Shown piece by piece: positions 45,695 through 57,780 of a DNA stretch of 64,000 nt. Positions within the stretch are counted from its first letter, which is position 1. Every line of letters begins with the position of its first letter. The translations under genes were made by a program, and so were the position numbers. The notes below the pieces were generated by a model. The model was given only the letters and a program-made list of their open reading frames with translations. It did no database searches and was not told where the DNA came from. Origin of the DNA: Trileptium ribeirensis (Eukaryota > Nematoda > Enoplea > Enoplida > Thoracostomopsidae). The DNA lies in contig JASANE010024811.1 of NCBI GenBank assembly GCA_030248225.1, forward strand, positions 1-64,000. The letters run 5' to 3'.

Positions 45695-45960
45695 TGTAGT
45701 ACGTACCCACCAAACAGAAAGTTCTGATCCCAATAATTAAACATCAAATTTAGACCAACTAAATATTGAATGAAAAACCAGTGTATGCATCGAACATTTA
45801 TTAAAGTCTTTAAGGGAATTAAAAAATGCAGTACGTAACCACCAAACACAAAGTTCCGACCCCAATAATTAAACATCAAATTTAGACCAACTAAATATTG
45901 GATGAAAAACCAGTGTATGCATCGAACATTTATTAAAGTCTTTAAGGGAATACAAAATTA
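45695..45960. repeat. Tandem duplication, 132 bp x 2
   Basis: AGTACGTACCCACCAAACA at 45698 recurs as AGTACGTAACCACCAAACA at 45830, and both are followed by the same AATAATTAAACATCAAATTT block and CATTTATTAAAGTCTTTAAG. Copies are highly similar. Confidence 0.92.
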
Positions 45961-46244
45961 AGCATGTTTCGCGTGGAAAAAAACCTAGGCGAACCACTGA
46001 GCAGGATACAAATTTGCAAACAAACTTTAAATTGATCAGTTGTGCACAATGCATCATCGGATTCATATTCGATCAAATTGCCCATGGTGGATAGCATAGA
46101 ATGCAATACTAACCCTTTATATGCAAATCCGATCAGATTAGGCGCAATACGAACGTGACATTATATAACAATTTAATTATGTTCACAATTGTGTAAAAAA
46201 TTTCAACATTAGATTTTATGTATTATTTATAGGGATGACGCAAT

Positions 46245-47300
46245 TTTCAAGGCAAAAACTTCTCAAAATAAAAAAAATATTGTTTTACAGCGAAAATATT
46301 TTGGTCTTTTCGCATCGCATTAAAAAGCTTAATTGTATACAATTTGTGTCATGTAAATTCAAGTATATGCAACGCTTTTCAATGCAAAAACTTCTCAAAA
46401 TAAAAAAAATATTGTTTTCTAGCGAAAATATTTTGGTCTTTTCGCATCGCATTAAAAAGCTTAATTGTATACAATTTGTGTCATGTAAATTCAAGTATAT
46501 GCAACGCTTTTCAAGGCAAAAGCTTCTCAAAATAAAAAAATATTGTTTTCTAGCGAAAATATTTTGGTCTTTTCGCATCGCATTAAAAAGCTTAATTGTA
46601 TACAATTTGTGTCATGTAAATTCAAGTATATGCAACGCTTTTCAATGCAAAAACTTCTCAAAATAAAAAAAATATTGTTTTCTAGCGAAAATATTTTGGT
46701 CTTTTCGCATCGCATTAAAAAGCTTAATTGTATACAATTTGTGTCATGTAAATTCAAGTATATGCAACGCTTTTCAATGCAAAAACTTCTCAAAATAAAA
46801 AAAATATTGTTTTCTAGCGAAAATATTTTGGTCTTTTCGCATCGCATTAAAAAGCTTAATTGTATACAATTTGTGTCATGTAAATTCAAGTATATGCAAC
46901 GCTTTTCAAGGCAAAAGCTTCTCAAAATAAAAAAATATTGTTTTCTAGCGAAAATATTTTGGTCTTTTCGCATCGCATTAAAAAGCTTAATTGTATACAA
47001 TTTGTGTCATGTAAATTCAAGTATATGCAACGCTTTTCAATGCAAAAACTTCTCAAAATAAAAAAAATATTGTTTTCTAGCGAAAATATTTTGGTCTTTT
47101 CGCATCGCATTAAAAAGCTTAATTGTATACAATTTGTGTCATGTAAATTCAAGTATATGCAACGCTTTTCAATGCAAAAACTTCTCAAAATAAAAAAAAT
47201 ATTGTTTTCTAGCGAAAATATTTTGGTCTTTTCGCATCGCATTAAAAAGCTTAATTGTATACAATTTGTGTCATGTAAATTCAAGTATATGCAACGCTTT
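46245..47300. repeat. Satellite array, 8 copies of 131-132 bp, higher-order pattern
   Basis: The word GCGAAAATATTTTGGTC falls at 46290, 46422, 46553, 46685, 46817, 46948, 47080 and 47212. Copies 3 and 6 share a variant (CAAGGCAAAAGC, one A fewer) while 4, 5, 7 and 8 share CAATGCAAAAAC, so copies 3-5 and 6-8 form a 395-bp higher-order unit. Because 132 is a multiple of three, both strands stay open over long stretches; these frames are a by-product of the period. Confidence 0.96.
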
Positions 47301-47769
47301 CGAGAACTCATATCGTCCACGTTGATTATTAAAATATTTTTAGTCAACTACAGAAATTTTTTCATCAATTTTGGTTTATAGAGATCGGACACACCATAAA
47401 CAAACATGGCATAGGATCGATAGCAACTGCTTATTGTTTCAAAATCATTTAATCTAAAAGCGTTTGATATGCCACCATATCTAGATGATTTATTTTATTT
47501 GCCTCGATAATTCCTGCTCTGTGCCTTGAAAACGTGTCGCAATCTTGTGAGATGCTTAAGACATATGATTGACAAAGACACGCCCACTAAGAAACTGAAG
47601 CTTGTTCTTGTTTGAATTCAAGGGCTTTCATCTATGTATGTAGGATTTATGCTCCGTAGAGTTTAGATAAACTCTGCAAGTAGTAACAATATTTTGTCCG
47701 CTAAAATTGTCGAAATATGAATTTGAAGAATCGAACATAACCCCTTCCCACATTAATTTATGTGTATTT

Positions 47770-47955
47770 CGTACAATGTTGAACAATCATTTGTCGCTGC
47801 GGCGGAGTGGGCCATGATTGTTTGGCTGCGGGATTTGTATGCTAGTCAGTTCGTTATTTAAGACCTGTTGTTCGGAAAACAAGCGAATGATAGTACACGT
47901 GAAAGCCCACGGCTCACGACAAACTCGGTTAGCGTAATGCTTTGTTTTCTATGTT
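47770..47955 (+). repeat. Dispersed AAGCTCGCAAA-family relic
   Basis: TTTGTCGCTGCGGCGGAGTG, then AAACAAGCGAATGATAGTAC and CACGACAAACTCGGTTAGCG, is the most diverged of four similar stretches (37.9, 38.6, 41.7, 47.8 kb). Confidence 0.45.
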
Positions 47956-47959
47956 TTCG

Positions 47960-48440
47960 GCGCTTGCGGGGCCACCAGGAGGTCGGAGCACAAACATACC
48001 AGGGAAGATCGGCGATTGGGGCCAAGGGGGCCGGACCATTGGCACATCCAGAATTTCACGGTAGGGGGATTTGTGGCATTACCCCGCCGAAGCGCCACCA
48101 TACTACCCCTCCCCCCACCTCCCCAGGACGCTGCATTGCCTCACAAGTAATCGCTCCTCTCCACCGAAAACTCGCAACCCCCCCTCTCGTATGAGGCGCC
48201 GCATCCCACTGCCCCTCTGACCGAGGCGTTGCGGTCCTACGCGTCAGAGGCGCGGGTAAAATTTGGCAAAAATTCCGGAAATTTGAAATTTGCAAGAATT
48301 GATATAAAATTGGCAAAAACCCGAGTAAAATTGGCAAAAATCGGGGAAATTTGTCAAAAATGAGGAAAATTGGAAAAAATTAAGGAAAATTTTGAGTCCG
48401 AGGGAAGGCGAAAACCCGACCCAGGAGCCCCTCCTGTTAT
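47960..48440 (+). repeat. A/G-rich dispersed family, long copy
   Basis: A GC- and C-rich head (47960-48260) leads into repeated AAAATTGGCAAAAAT words (48255-48390) and GAGTCCGAGG. Frames 47868-48194 and 48056-48337 lie in the GC-rich head and are not supported as genes. Confidence 0.6.
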
Positions 48441-49120
48441 ACCCCTATGAGCATGTATTTTCTAGAGATGAACCTATAGCTTTGTGTATTGGGTTCTATT
48501 TTCAACTGCACAACGTCTCGGTGGTGTGCAAAATTTCTCCTAGTGTAATGTTGTCGAGTTTTTCCGAGCCAACCTAAGCGTTATGGCGATATTTACATAG
48601 CTAAGCTAGGTGTCGTGTTCTGTATATCTTGTACCTAAGGAAATAACAAAATATCAAACGTGACGTGTCATTTCCTAACTAAGACATTTTTTGACATGTT
48701 TTTGAAGTGTTCATACAAAAGCACTGAAAATATGCATACGTTGTATAATATACACTGTTGTAAACAGCTCATTTGTCAACAAGATCGGACGCAAATTTTA
48801 TTTGATTTATAGCCTCCTTTGTTAATTAATTTTGTACGATAATTTCCTGTTATAGTCAGATAATTGAATTTTTAGCAGTGCTCTCAACTTGACTGTTTTG
48901 TAGTTCTTGTTAGATATATAATGTAGCTATTTGTCAAATTATTTCTCACCTGGATAACAATAATTATTATAATCCGTATTTATTTAATTCAATTCTTCAA
49001 ATTTACGCCGCCAGTTAATGGAAAGATGCTCAACGTGTCTGCGTGCAACACATCATGTCAGGTTTTACCCTATATAACAGTGGGGAGACGAAAATGGACA
49101 CCTATGAATGGCAAAACTGT
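48441..49120. other. No gene recognised
   Basis: AT-rich DNA with no gene-like frame or array. Confidence 0.4.
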
Positions 49121-49124
49121 AAGG

Positions 49125-49270
49125 TTATTATGTGGGCCTAGGCTAAGCTTCGGCTTAGGCTTATACTGAGACTTAGGCTTAAGCTTAGCCTTAGGATTCG
49201 ATAGGCAAAACGTTATACGATTATTTGGGGCGAAAGACTTGGCATGATACTCCAGAGGGGATGAGAGGGA
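49125..49270. repeat. Dispersed CTTAG-family copy, rearranged
   Basis: GGCCTAGGCTAAGCTTCGGC and TTAGGCTTATACTGAGACTT, with CTTAGGCTTAAGCTTAGCCT, give a dense palindromic cluster of CTTAGGC words. Family membership is clear but the order differs from other copies. Confidence 0.6.
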
Positions 49271-50005
49271 ATTGAACGTGATTAATTTATCGCGGCTTTT
49301 TATAAGGATCGGGATTTGATCTCGACTGAAGTACAGACCGATAGAAATAGTGCAAAAGAAATTATCATCTTTGCTTTAACCATGGTTAATGAGCTGAATT
49401 TTATAGCATCAAGTTTAGATTTGTGGTGTCGTGTCACTAGACTTCGATATTATTTTATTTTTGATAAATTGACACTTATCGTTTGAAATAGGCTCGGATG
49501 GATAGGTGATGTACGTCCGACGCGCCGTGTTTACAAGACTACAAGATTTCCGAATTTATAAAGCACTCTGTTATTATGGCTACATTTGGACTATTAAGCA
49601 GTGAAGCTTGGAGCTTTGCAATGTATAGTTGGACAAATGACGGCCATAATACTACAACTTGGCGACTGTAGCTAAACGATAACACATGATGTTTTATTAA
49701 CCGAAGTTAAAGATAAAGCCATAAGTTCTTATTTTAATAAAATTAATAACACGAAAAATGCCTTAAATATCGCGTTTAAAACAGCTTATAGGACTTCACT
49801 GTATATATTAAATCTTGAAAAAGATCGTTAAAAATAAAATAATCCCAATATGTAGTATACATTCGTTGCACGTGGGCTGCTGTTTAGTTAAAAGCCCACA
49901 CTTAACGATACATACTATAGTGCCAATACCAAATAGCGGTTGAACAATGTCTAAGTCTCTATAAGTCAATAATCAATACTCAATAATTCTCTAAACATAA
50001 GTATG
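49271..50005. other. No gene recognised
   Basis: AT-rich DNA with no gene-like frame. Confidence 0.4.
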
Positions 50006-50009
50006 GTAT

Positions 50010-50430
50010 CGTATCGTACATCAATAGACAATACGGCCACAGCCACATTTTGTGATATTGTAGATTTTGCTAAGAATTGTTGAGGTTGAACAATATATTT
50101 GTAAGCCGCGGCAAAAACCCATCATGAATCTGAAATAGTTTACTCTGTTGTCTCGATCCTGCCCGCTGATTTTCGTGTGCAGCAGCATTTAATATAGAAA
50201 TATCGTTTTGTACATCGATAGACAACACGGCGACAGCCACAATTCGTAATATTGTAAGTTTTCCCAAGAATTGTTGTGGTAAAACACTATATTTGTTAGC
50301 CGCGGCCGTCAGAGCCATCATGAATCTGAAATGGTTTACTTCTTTTGTTTCTACCCTGAACATGACTGCGATTGGTGCATGCACGTAGCTGTTCGCCTAC
50401 ATCTGTGTCCAACAACATTTAATTGAGAAA
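50010..50430. repeat. Diverged tandem duplication, about 192 bp x 2
   Basis: TCGTACATCAATAGACAATA (about 50015) and TTGTACATCGATAGACAACA (about 50207) begin matching blocks that both contain GCCGCGGC and CATCATGAATCTGAAAT. Copies are clearly diverged. The 104-codon minus-strand frame across them is incidental. Confidence 0.75.
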
Positions 50431-51379
50431 TAATGCAGTTATTTCCACTTCGTATAAGGCGGTCGTAAACTCTAACGCGTTTCTACATTACACCCGACCC
50501 GATCCAACCAGATAGAAAATGCACAATTTTATTGGATCCAATTCAGATGATATGCATTTCAAATAAATTCACATACACACAATATATACACAGTAGGTGT
50601 AGAATTTAATCGTTCGCATGCAATATGACAACGGATCGGATTGGATATGAACACGATCTTTGTCATTGCCATATCTAATTCACTTTTAGTTACTAATTTC
50701 ATACAGTCAATGGACCACAAGTCCTAACGTTCCATAAATTTTCGGAATATATGTAGTGGACAATTGATTTTTTAAAGATTTTAATTGTGTTGTGGACAAA
50801 AAACTAACTTACATAAGTTGAAAAAGCGTGGTTTGAATGGTAATTTACTTTATTTGGAATACATTCTTAACTGACCGCGGTCAACTTGAGAATGTTTCCA
50901 CAATGTATTTTACTCTAGTGACAGTAATTTTAGTTGTGCCTCCAGGATTTGTACTTGATCCATTGTTCTATAATGCACATATACGTTTTATTGAGCAACT
51001 AAAGCCATTTTATTGTTATTTGCAGATGATATTTAGACCTGTAGACCGATAGAATGTTCCAAAGAATTACCCGAATGTTGATTTCCATCTTGTTAACAGT
51101 GATATAAATGAAACTCTAGATTATTCCAAATAATAGAGGCTATCCGGTGTTGAGTGCTACTTATTTGTGTAATTAATCTAAGCTTTTGTTATAAACTTTT
51201 TAATAGTCTTGTACCTTCATTCACATATTTCCTTTACGTAGGTTTGCACAATGCTTATCAATTAAAATGATCCTACATTTAATGGTCCAATCGATTAATT
51301 TTTAATACATGCCTACTGCACACAGGTATTATCTAGTCATGATAATTGTTCGTTAACATGATGACACTGGTTAAGTAAT
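50431..51379. other. No gene supported
   Basis: A 71-codon plus-strand frame (50837-51052) has no domain. No array seen. Confidence 0.35.
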
Positions 51380-51530
51380 AGTTGTAGCACAACTATCGTG
51401 CGTTAAGTGATTTGTACGCATGGTTGTGACGAGTTCAGACGAGTGCGTCAGCACGAGTTTGAACGAGTTAAACAACACAACCGTGCGTACAAATCACCAG
51501 ACGCACACCTGGCTCTGCTACAACTGACTT
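51380..51530. repeat. Imperfect hairpin/foldback, about 150 bp
   Basis: GTGATTTGTACGCATGGTTGTG (arms trimmed: GTGATTTGTACGCATGG at 51407-51423) pairs with CCGTGCGTACAAATCAC at 51481-51497, and GTTGTAGC near 51381 pairs with GCTACAAC near 51520. The loop has repeated ACGAGT words. It resembles a small foldback element. Confidence 0.7.
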
Positions 51531-52165
51531 GTAATACAGCTAATTTAGCTAACCGTGCGTTAAGTGAATTTGATGCACGGCCTTAACTATATAAGCTGTG
51601 TTACAAGCAAGGATAAAGAATACGTTGAAAATGCGTAAAGCTACTATTTTACCTGTCGACTTAATGAATATGCCCTTATCTCGTATAGTGAATGCCTTTA
51701 TTTAAAAATTCGGGTTGGTAGTTCTACAATTTACGTAAAGTTCATATGATCTAGTTATTGCTATATATGGTTTGATAGTTACCCGTATAATTTTATTACG
51801 ACGTTGCATAGTGTTGCCGGAAAATAAAACATTAAACATGAATAAACGTTAATCATTGTATTCAGCATGTATTAATTTAATTCATATAACAACTGTTATT
51901 AAAGTTGTTGATTTCGAAAGTACTATTTCTAGGTTAAGATAGTGAAACTTTCTGATAATTATATTTTGTTGAAACGACAGCCACATGGGAACAGTAAAAG
52001 TTCATCTATAAGCACAGTTTACAACAGTATCGAGCGTCTAAGCTAGCTTATAGTTATCAACAAACATTAATATTAAATTGGAAAACAAAGCGTTCTATTT
52101 AGTCAGAGAAATGCTTACCTAACCTACGCAAATAAACTTTCTATCGCGTCTTCGTTCACAGAACT
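51531..52165. other. No gene recognised
   Basis: AT-rich DNA without a gene-like frame. The outer end of the Maverick relic could lie here, but no terminal inverted repeat was identified. Confidence 0.35.
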
Positions 52166-52169
52166 GAAG

Positions 52170-52535
52170 AGAAGGGTGGTAAGAAGATTACTCCTTTTCA
52201 GGCTTAGGGCGACAGTGTTATCTCCACCTGAGGCTCCGCACGCCCTAGCCCTCCTAGACCCTAAGAAGCGCAAAAAAATTGCAAATATCGAGAGTCAATA
52301 GATTAAAATAGATGTATATATGCACAAGTAGGAGGCGAATTGGCTAAAATTAAAAGAAAATTAGCTCGAATTTGGGGACAAATTGGCATAAATAAAAGAA
52401 ATTTTAGTTCCAAAATTTAGAATGTTTTCGAAAATTTATCCCACCTGACGACCTCCCCTCACCACTCGAAGCGCCTGCCATCCGCCTGGAACCTAGGACC
52501 TAGAGCATATATTACTATTATGTTAACGTGCAATG
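52170..52535 (+). repeat. A/G-rich dispersed family, copy 3
   Basis: A C-rich segment, then GGCTAAAATTAAAAGAAAAT and GGGGACAAATTGGCATAAAT, then CTCCCCTCACC and GGACCTAGAGCATATATT. This parallels 36400-36700 and 44860-45115. Confidence 0.55.
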
Positions 52536-52555
52536 TGGGTTATTGTATGTGAAGT

Positions 52556-55500
52556 TTGGATGCTCTATTTTTCGAGCAGCGATATGGACATCGCAGAAAA
52601 TATTCTTGCGATAAGTGTCTAATACCATGCTTAGTCAGCAAAAACGGGAAGCGTATATGCGCACATATCGCAATGATCAACCGTCACACATGGAAATTCC
52701 ACCACCACAAGCAACGTACAATTTTAACAACATACATCGTGTGCAATCATCATACATCATTTATGCAGACTTTGAGTGTTTTTTGGAAAAGATGGATACA
52801 TGTCAACCTTCAACAGTTAGTTTATTCATGTCATTCACCAATAGCTACCAACATGACGCCCAATGTATCTATGGATTGTTGCATGTATTGGGATTGTCAA
52901 TGACAAGATACAAAAGGGAGAACCCGTCATGTATCGGGGCAGCGACATGGCAAAGCACTTTTTACGAAATATTATTCAACCTATAACTCCGTTTCAGAAA
53001 TAATCGCTGGATTGTCAGAAATCATTTACCATGACGGAAACACATCGAATTATTTGTCGGTGTCCAAAGAAATGTCATTTAGCGGTGTTTCGTTAAACAG
53101 CGACGATTAAGAAAAGGATCATTGTCACTTATATGGAAGGTATCGTGGTGCAGCACGTCTCAAGCGCAATACCGGTACCGGTTAAGTCAAGACGTTACGA
53201 TTATATTTCACAACTTACGTCGGTGCGACGGGCACCTAATTATGCGAGAAATGGTTACAAAATGTAAACAAATGGGGTTGGAAATAGAGTGCATCGTAAA
53301 GAGTATGGAGATTATACGACTTTCTTTATTAAGCGCAAAGCGAATAAAGTAGCCAAATCCCACAATAATAACCCGTTTATACTCGATGAAATCGACTGTG
53401 ATGACGATGACGCTGATGAATACTGGGCCGAAAGATCTATTTCATGTTAGGAAATGACGACGACGACGTTTATGAGGTCGGTTAGAAGATACAGCGACGG
53501 TGGTCGAGGCTTGTGTTGAAAGCACGATGCTTTTCAACGCCGGAATCCGACCGTTCTTCAAATCCGAAACCAAACGATTACAACAGACAGTTGACAAGAT
53601 GTATCGTTACATCTGGAGTTCCAAAACGAAAGAGCCACTTCGCGAGATGGAGGAAAAGATAGAGAATATGTTCGACGTAAGAAAGCAATTCGGAGTCTCG
53701 TCGATTGCCACAAAAATAGAAAAAGCACACTTGATACGGCTCGGCCATGTATTACGCACGGACAACGACAGATTAGCGAAACAGGCGACAATTGGCTGGT
53801 ACACGAAACGGGAAACCATCCGGAAAATAAAGGAAAAAAGAACAACACCATCGATTTCTGGCGAAGGCTACTGAAAAGAGCCAACATTAAGGGCCACACG
53901 CTCCAATGGCTAGCAACTGATCGGACAAAATGGAAAGCAGTCGTTAACGAACGGATAGAAAAGCTACAGCAGACCGACAATAATCGGTACAAACAAAAAG
54001 AGCTAACGCAACAACAGACACACCAACAAGCAACAAACCGCACCAAAAGTGCGGCCACAGAAGCCAATGATCTCGTGTGTCCTATTCCTGACTGCCGAAA
54101 AGAGTGCAAATCAGCCGGCGGACTAGCTATCCACATGAAACGTATACACGCCAATAAGCAACAACAAACTACGTTCACATGCGACAAGTGCAACCACACT
54201 TTCAAACAAGAAGCAACGCTAAAAAACCACTTTGAGGGGCTGCGAAGGGGACTGCACAGTCGACGGTCTAAAGGAGTGCCGACACTACGGACAGCTCCTC
54301 GCGAAAGGAAGTTTGAAGAGGCACAGAGAAAAATGTCGTCTCAGGCCCGTCGAAAATGAGACAGCAATGGCAGCACTGCGGACAGCTCCTCGCGAAAGGA
54401 AGTCTGAAGAGGCACAAAATGTCGTCTCAGGCCCGTCGAAAATGAGACAGCAATAGCAGCACCAACAATAACAACGACTGATACGACTTCAATAACAACG
54501 ACCGTAAATACGATCACAGCAACAACAGCCAGGAAATACCAACCGAAACGGAAATTCTGCGAACTTTGTCGAACAATGCAAAGCGCCACAAATATGGCAC
54601 GTCACCAAAAAGCTTGCCGTCGGGATCGTCGATGACTAAACAATACCGTTTCACCAGGCTACACTATGCCCGTCTGGGCGATAAAAAGTGAAAGAAGTGA
54701 AAGAAGGTTAGAAGATACGATTCATCGATGCATTTCGATTTTTACCTTCATCATTACAAACACTTACAGAGAATTAAAAACAATAATGCTTCAGCTTTCA
54801 AAGCAATGGCAACCATGTTCGATGACAACATCGAACTATTGATTTGTAAAGGGGTATACCCTACAAGTATATGAACAGTGCACACCGATTCAGTAAATCA
54901 TTACTACACCCACCAGGTGCTTTCTACTTTACGCTCAACGACAATAATGTTAGTAATGACGATTATGCAAATGCGGAAGCGGTTTGACAGCAAATAATCA
55001 TTAACAACCTCGGCGAGTACCGTGATTTTTATCTCTAAACGGACGTACCAAATTTATGTAACATTTTTGAGAGCTGTCGACTTTTGCACTCAACAACGTA
55101 TGGGTTAGACACAGCACATTACGTTACAGTTCCAAAGTTTCGGCTGGATTGCATGTTTCAAACTCATCTGTGTTAAATTAGACCTTATAACTGATGGTAA
55201 TATGTGTTCATTTTTTGAACAGGGAATTCGAGAAAGAGCCTCAGTCATCTCGCACAGATATTCGAAAGCGAATAATCCATATGCCCAAAGATTTGACAGA
55301 ACTCAATCTATTCAATACATTATGTACCTTGACGCGAATAATTTGTATGAATTGTCGATGGTTCAAAAATTAACATGAAATAACTTTCGATGGTTGGCAC
55401 AGGAAACGATTAATGAGACAGAATGGTGAACAGTAGATGTCAATGGTGATATTGCGTTTCATTCTCGAGGTTGTCTTGAAATACCCCCCTGAATTACCTT

Positions 55501-56575
55501 CATAGCAATCACAAAGGATACCCCCTCGCACAGCAATAACTACAAATCACCGACGATGTTATCAAATGTTGTAAACAAATAAAGAATGTCAATGTGACCA
55601 GTTCAATAACGGAGAAGCTCACACCCAACGTCAACAGTAAACGAAATTACATTGTACACCTCGTGAACCTACAGCTTTACATTAAGTTAGGTCTTAAATT
55701 GGAACGAATTTATAGGGTGATGTCGTTCAATCAGCGCGAGTGGATGGTATCTACATTATGTTCAACACAGCAATGCGTAAGGTAGCTACATGAGATTTCG
55801 AAAAACATTTATATAAATTGCTAAACAATGCGGTATTTGGAAAGATAGTACAAAACGTGTGTGAATACGTCTACATTAAATGAGTTACTAACGAACTAAA
55901 GTACAAAAAAACTAGTGGTAAACCCGGGGTATTCAATGTCGTCTATTGAATACCAAGAACTTGTCGCGGTTAAAATGCATTGGAACACAGTAAAGGTGTG
56001 TAAATCAATATATGTCTGTTTCAGACTTGTCAAAAAGCTTAATCTGCGGCTTTCATTGCAACTTTACATGAAAGAAGTTCAGGCCAATCCATCTACGTTG
56101 CTTTTCACCGTTACAGGTCCGCTATATTACAAAGCAAAACCAACGATGTCTATAAGGGTATGGTGAGTGATTCAAGCTGTTTTAGCACTAACGATTATCC
56201 CACCGTTCACGCATTGAATTCTACAATAAACAAAAAGGTTCTTGGTAAAATTAAGGATGACACAGAAGGTGTATCAATAGAAGAGTTCGTCGGGTTACGG
56301 CCAAAAATGTACAGCATCAAGTATGGCTCAATTGAAAAGAAACGAGCGAAAGAAATTAACAAAAACGATGTAAAAAATGTGATCAGCCATAAAAACTATA
56401 TTAATACATTATTTTCGAAGTAGTACAAAGCGACACTAAATGAACTTTATTTGATCAAAGAAACATATGCTAAACATGGTGGTACTGAATAAGACCAGCT
56501 CATCAGTATGCGATGCAAAGCGATATATTATGAACGACGACATAATTACTTTAGCATACGAACTTTACGATATTG
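52556..56575 (+). pseudogene. Maverick protein-primed DNA polymerase B, broken and interrupted
   Basis: This polymerase copies Maverick/Polinton DNA from a protein primer. N-terminal part: a cysteine pair (CDKCL, about 52612) and the exonuclease motif YIIYADFECF (catalytic D at 52768). A LINE fragment occupies 53493-54705. After it come KIRFIDAFRFLPSSL (54712), the TPR-like part (VYPYKYMNSAHRF), motif A MYLDANNLYE (55322-55351), and the C-terminal block EEFVGLRPKMYSIKYG (56281-56328) with IMNDDIITLAYELYDIA near the end. Motif C, normally DTD, reads TVTGPL at about 56103-56120, so catalysis would be lost. There are many stops and frameshifts. It is a fossil. Confidence 0.88.
53480..54718 (+). 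mobile_element. 5'-truncated LINE inserted in the polymerase, with 13-bp target duplication
   Basis: GGTTAGAAGATAC at 53480-53492 is repeated at 54706-54718, and the polymerase frame resumes across the duplication. The insert 53493-54705 encodes the end of a non-LTR reverse transcriptase (QTVDKMYRYIWSSKTKEPL, KIEKAHLIRLGHVLRTDNDR) and then C2H2 fingers (CPIPDCRKECKSAGGLAIH and CDKCNHTFKQEATLKNH). The first ORF is 53500-53874 and the finger ORF 54075-54359, with small frameshifts. An internal duplication of GGACAGCTCCTCGCGAAAGG occurs at 54289 and 54378. Confidence 0.92.
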
Positions 56576-56799
56576 CAACGGATAATAATTTTTGTCATTG
56601 TTATATGATAGAGTGTAGTGTATGATTGACGCCAGTATGTGCTGTAATACGTATTTGTAAATAAAGCATTGTTATGCAAAAATTATGGATTTATTCCAAG
56701 CTGATAGAGACAGCATGTGCACCAGAGAGGCGTTAAACATGCAGAAATGTCTTAAAAGCTTTTGTTATTTATATTACACGATTCATAGAGCAATTTATT

Positions 56800-57780
56800 G
56801 CGATGTAGGAAATATGGCTGAATTTTCTACAGCAGCAAAACTTTATCGTGAAGCACGGAAAGGCGATGTGAATGTTAAGTTTAAACATATACAAGTATAG
56901 TTACGAGAACAGGATACCCACACGTTACATAAACCCCTAACCCTCAGATTTTAAACACGTCATACTGTCGTTAAGGGTTTAAGAGACTTGCTTTAAGCTG
57001 ACTTAACAGACATGTCTAACCTTGCAGCTTACAATGACTGGCATAGAACCTAATGGTTATGATTGACTGCTTTTCACAATATGCTTGGGTCGTTCCGGTA
57101 AAAAATAAAACAGAAAGCACGATACTAGCAGCTCTCAAAACATTGTTTGAGCAAATGAAATCAGATAACTTTCAAACAAATAACGGTAAACAGTTTGCTA
57201 AAACCTTAGTATATGAGTATTGCAAGAGTATAGGTGTTTTTTCGTCCACTCAAAGAGAGACAAAGGCGATCATAGCAGAGCTATTCATACGTACACGAAA
57301 CAGTAAAACTTTCAACTGCACGCAATTTCCGGCGATATAAGGATGACCTACAAAGTATTGTAAAAATTTATAACGATAATGAAACCAGTTACGGTTTTGT
57401 ACCTCCCAAAGTTTCAGTACATGAAGAGATTGATATACGAGAGAAAGTTTTCTCAGCGAATGACATTAATGTTCGCTACAATTACCAACAGGAAGACATT
57501 TCGCGAATCAGTAAAGAACGTCTACTGTTTAACCTGGTTTCAACCATCTATGGTCATGCAAGTATTTACAATCAGTAACCAACTCCCATTCAACTATCCA
57601 GCACATGACATAAATTGTGCAAATAGTGAAACTATCTTACGTATATGCTTCAAAAAGTGCATATCGGAGATAATACATATAAAATTGAAAAAATTATACG
57701 TAAACGTAAGAGTAAAAGGTGTACAGAGTACGTAGCTAAGTAACTGGGGCACTTCAGCACAATGAACTCATGGGCACATG
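56800..57780 (+). pseudogene. Maverick integrase with chromodomain-like tail, broken
   Basis: N-terminal part AAKLYREARKGDVNVKF (56835-56885), then QDTHTLHKP, ADLTDMSNLAAYNDWH (first catalytic D, near 57000), IDCFSQYAWVVPVKNKT (57062-57112), QTNNGKQF (57175-57198) and KAIIAELF (the E). The second catalytic aspartate (usual QTD-x-G) is N here, so the DDE triad is incomplete. A chromodomain-like stretch IRKRKSKRCTEYV lies at about 57694-57732. Stops at several points show decay. Known Maverick integrases share this order, including the chromodomain. Confidence 0.85.

Noticed and set aside
46285..47381. Long repetitive ORFs on both strands (105-172 codons)
   Set aside because: They follow from a 132-bp period that is a multiple of three; the products are satellite translations without domain character.
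47868..48337. ORFs of 93-108 codons on both strands in the GC-rich head of a dispersed repeat
   Set aside because: The region belongs to a repeat family and the translations are low-complexity Pro/Arg/Gly-rich.
53558..54205. 215-codon minus-strand ORF, hydrophobic and Ser/Cys-rich
   Set aside because: It is antisense to the LINE RT tail and zinc-finger frames, which have recognisable motifs and a target duplication.
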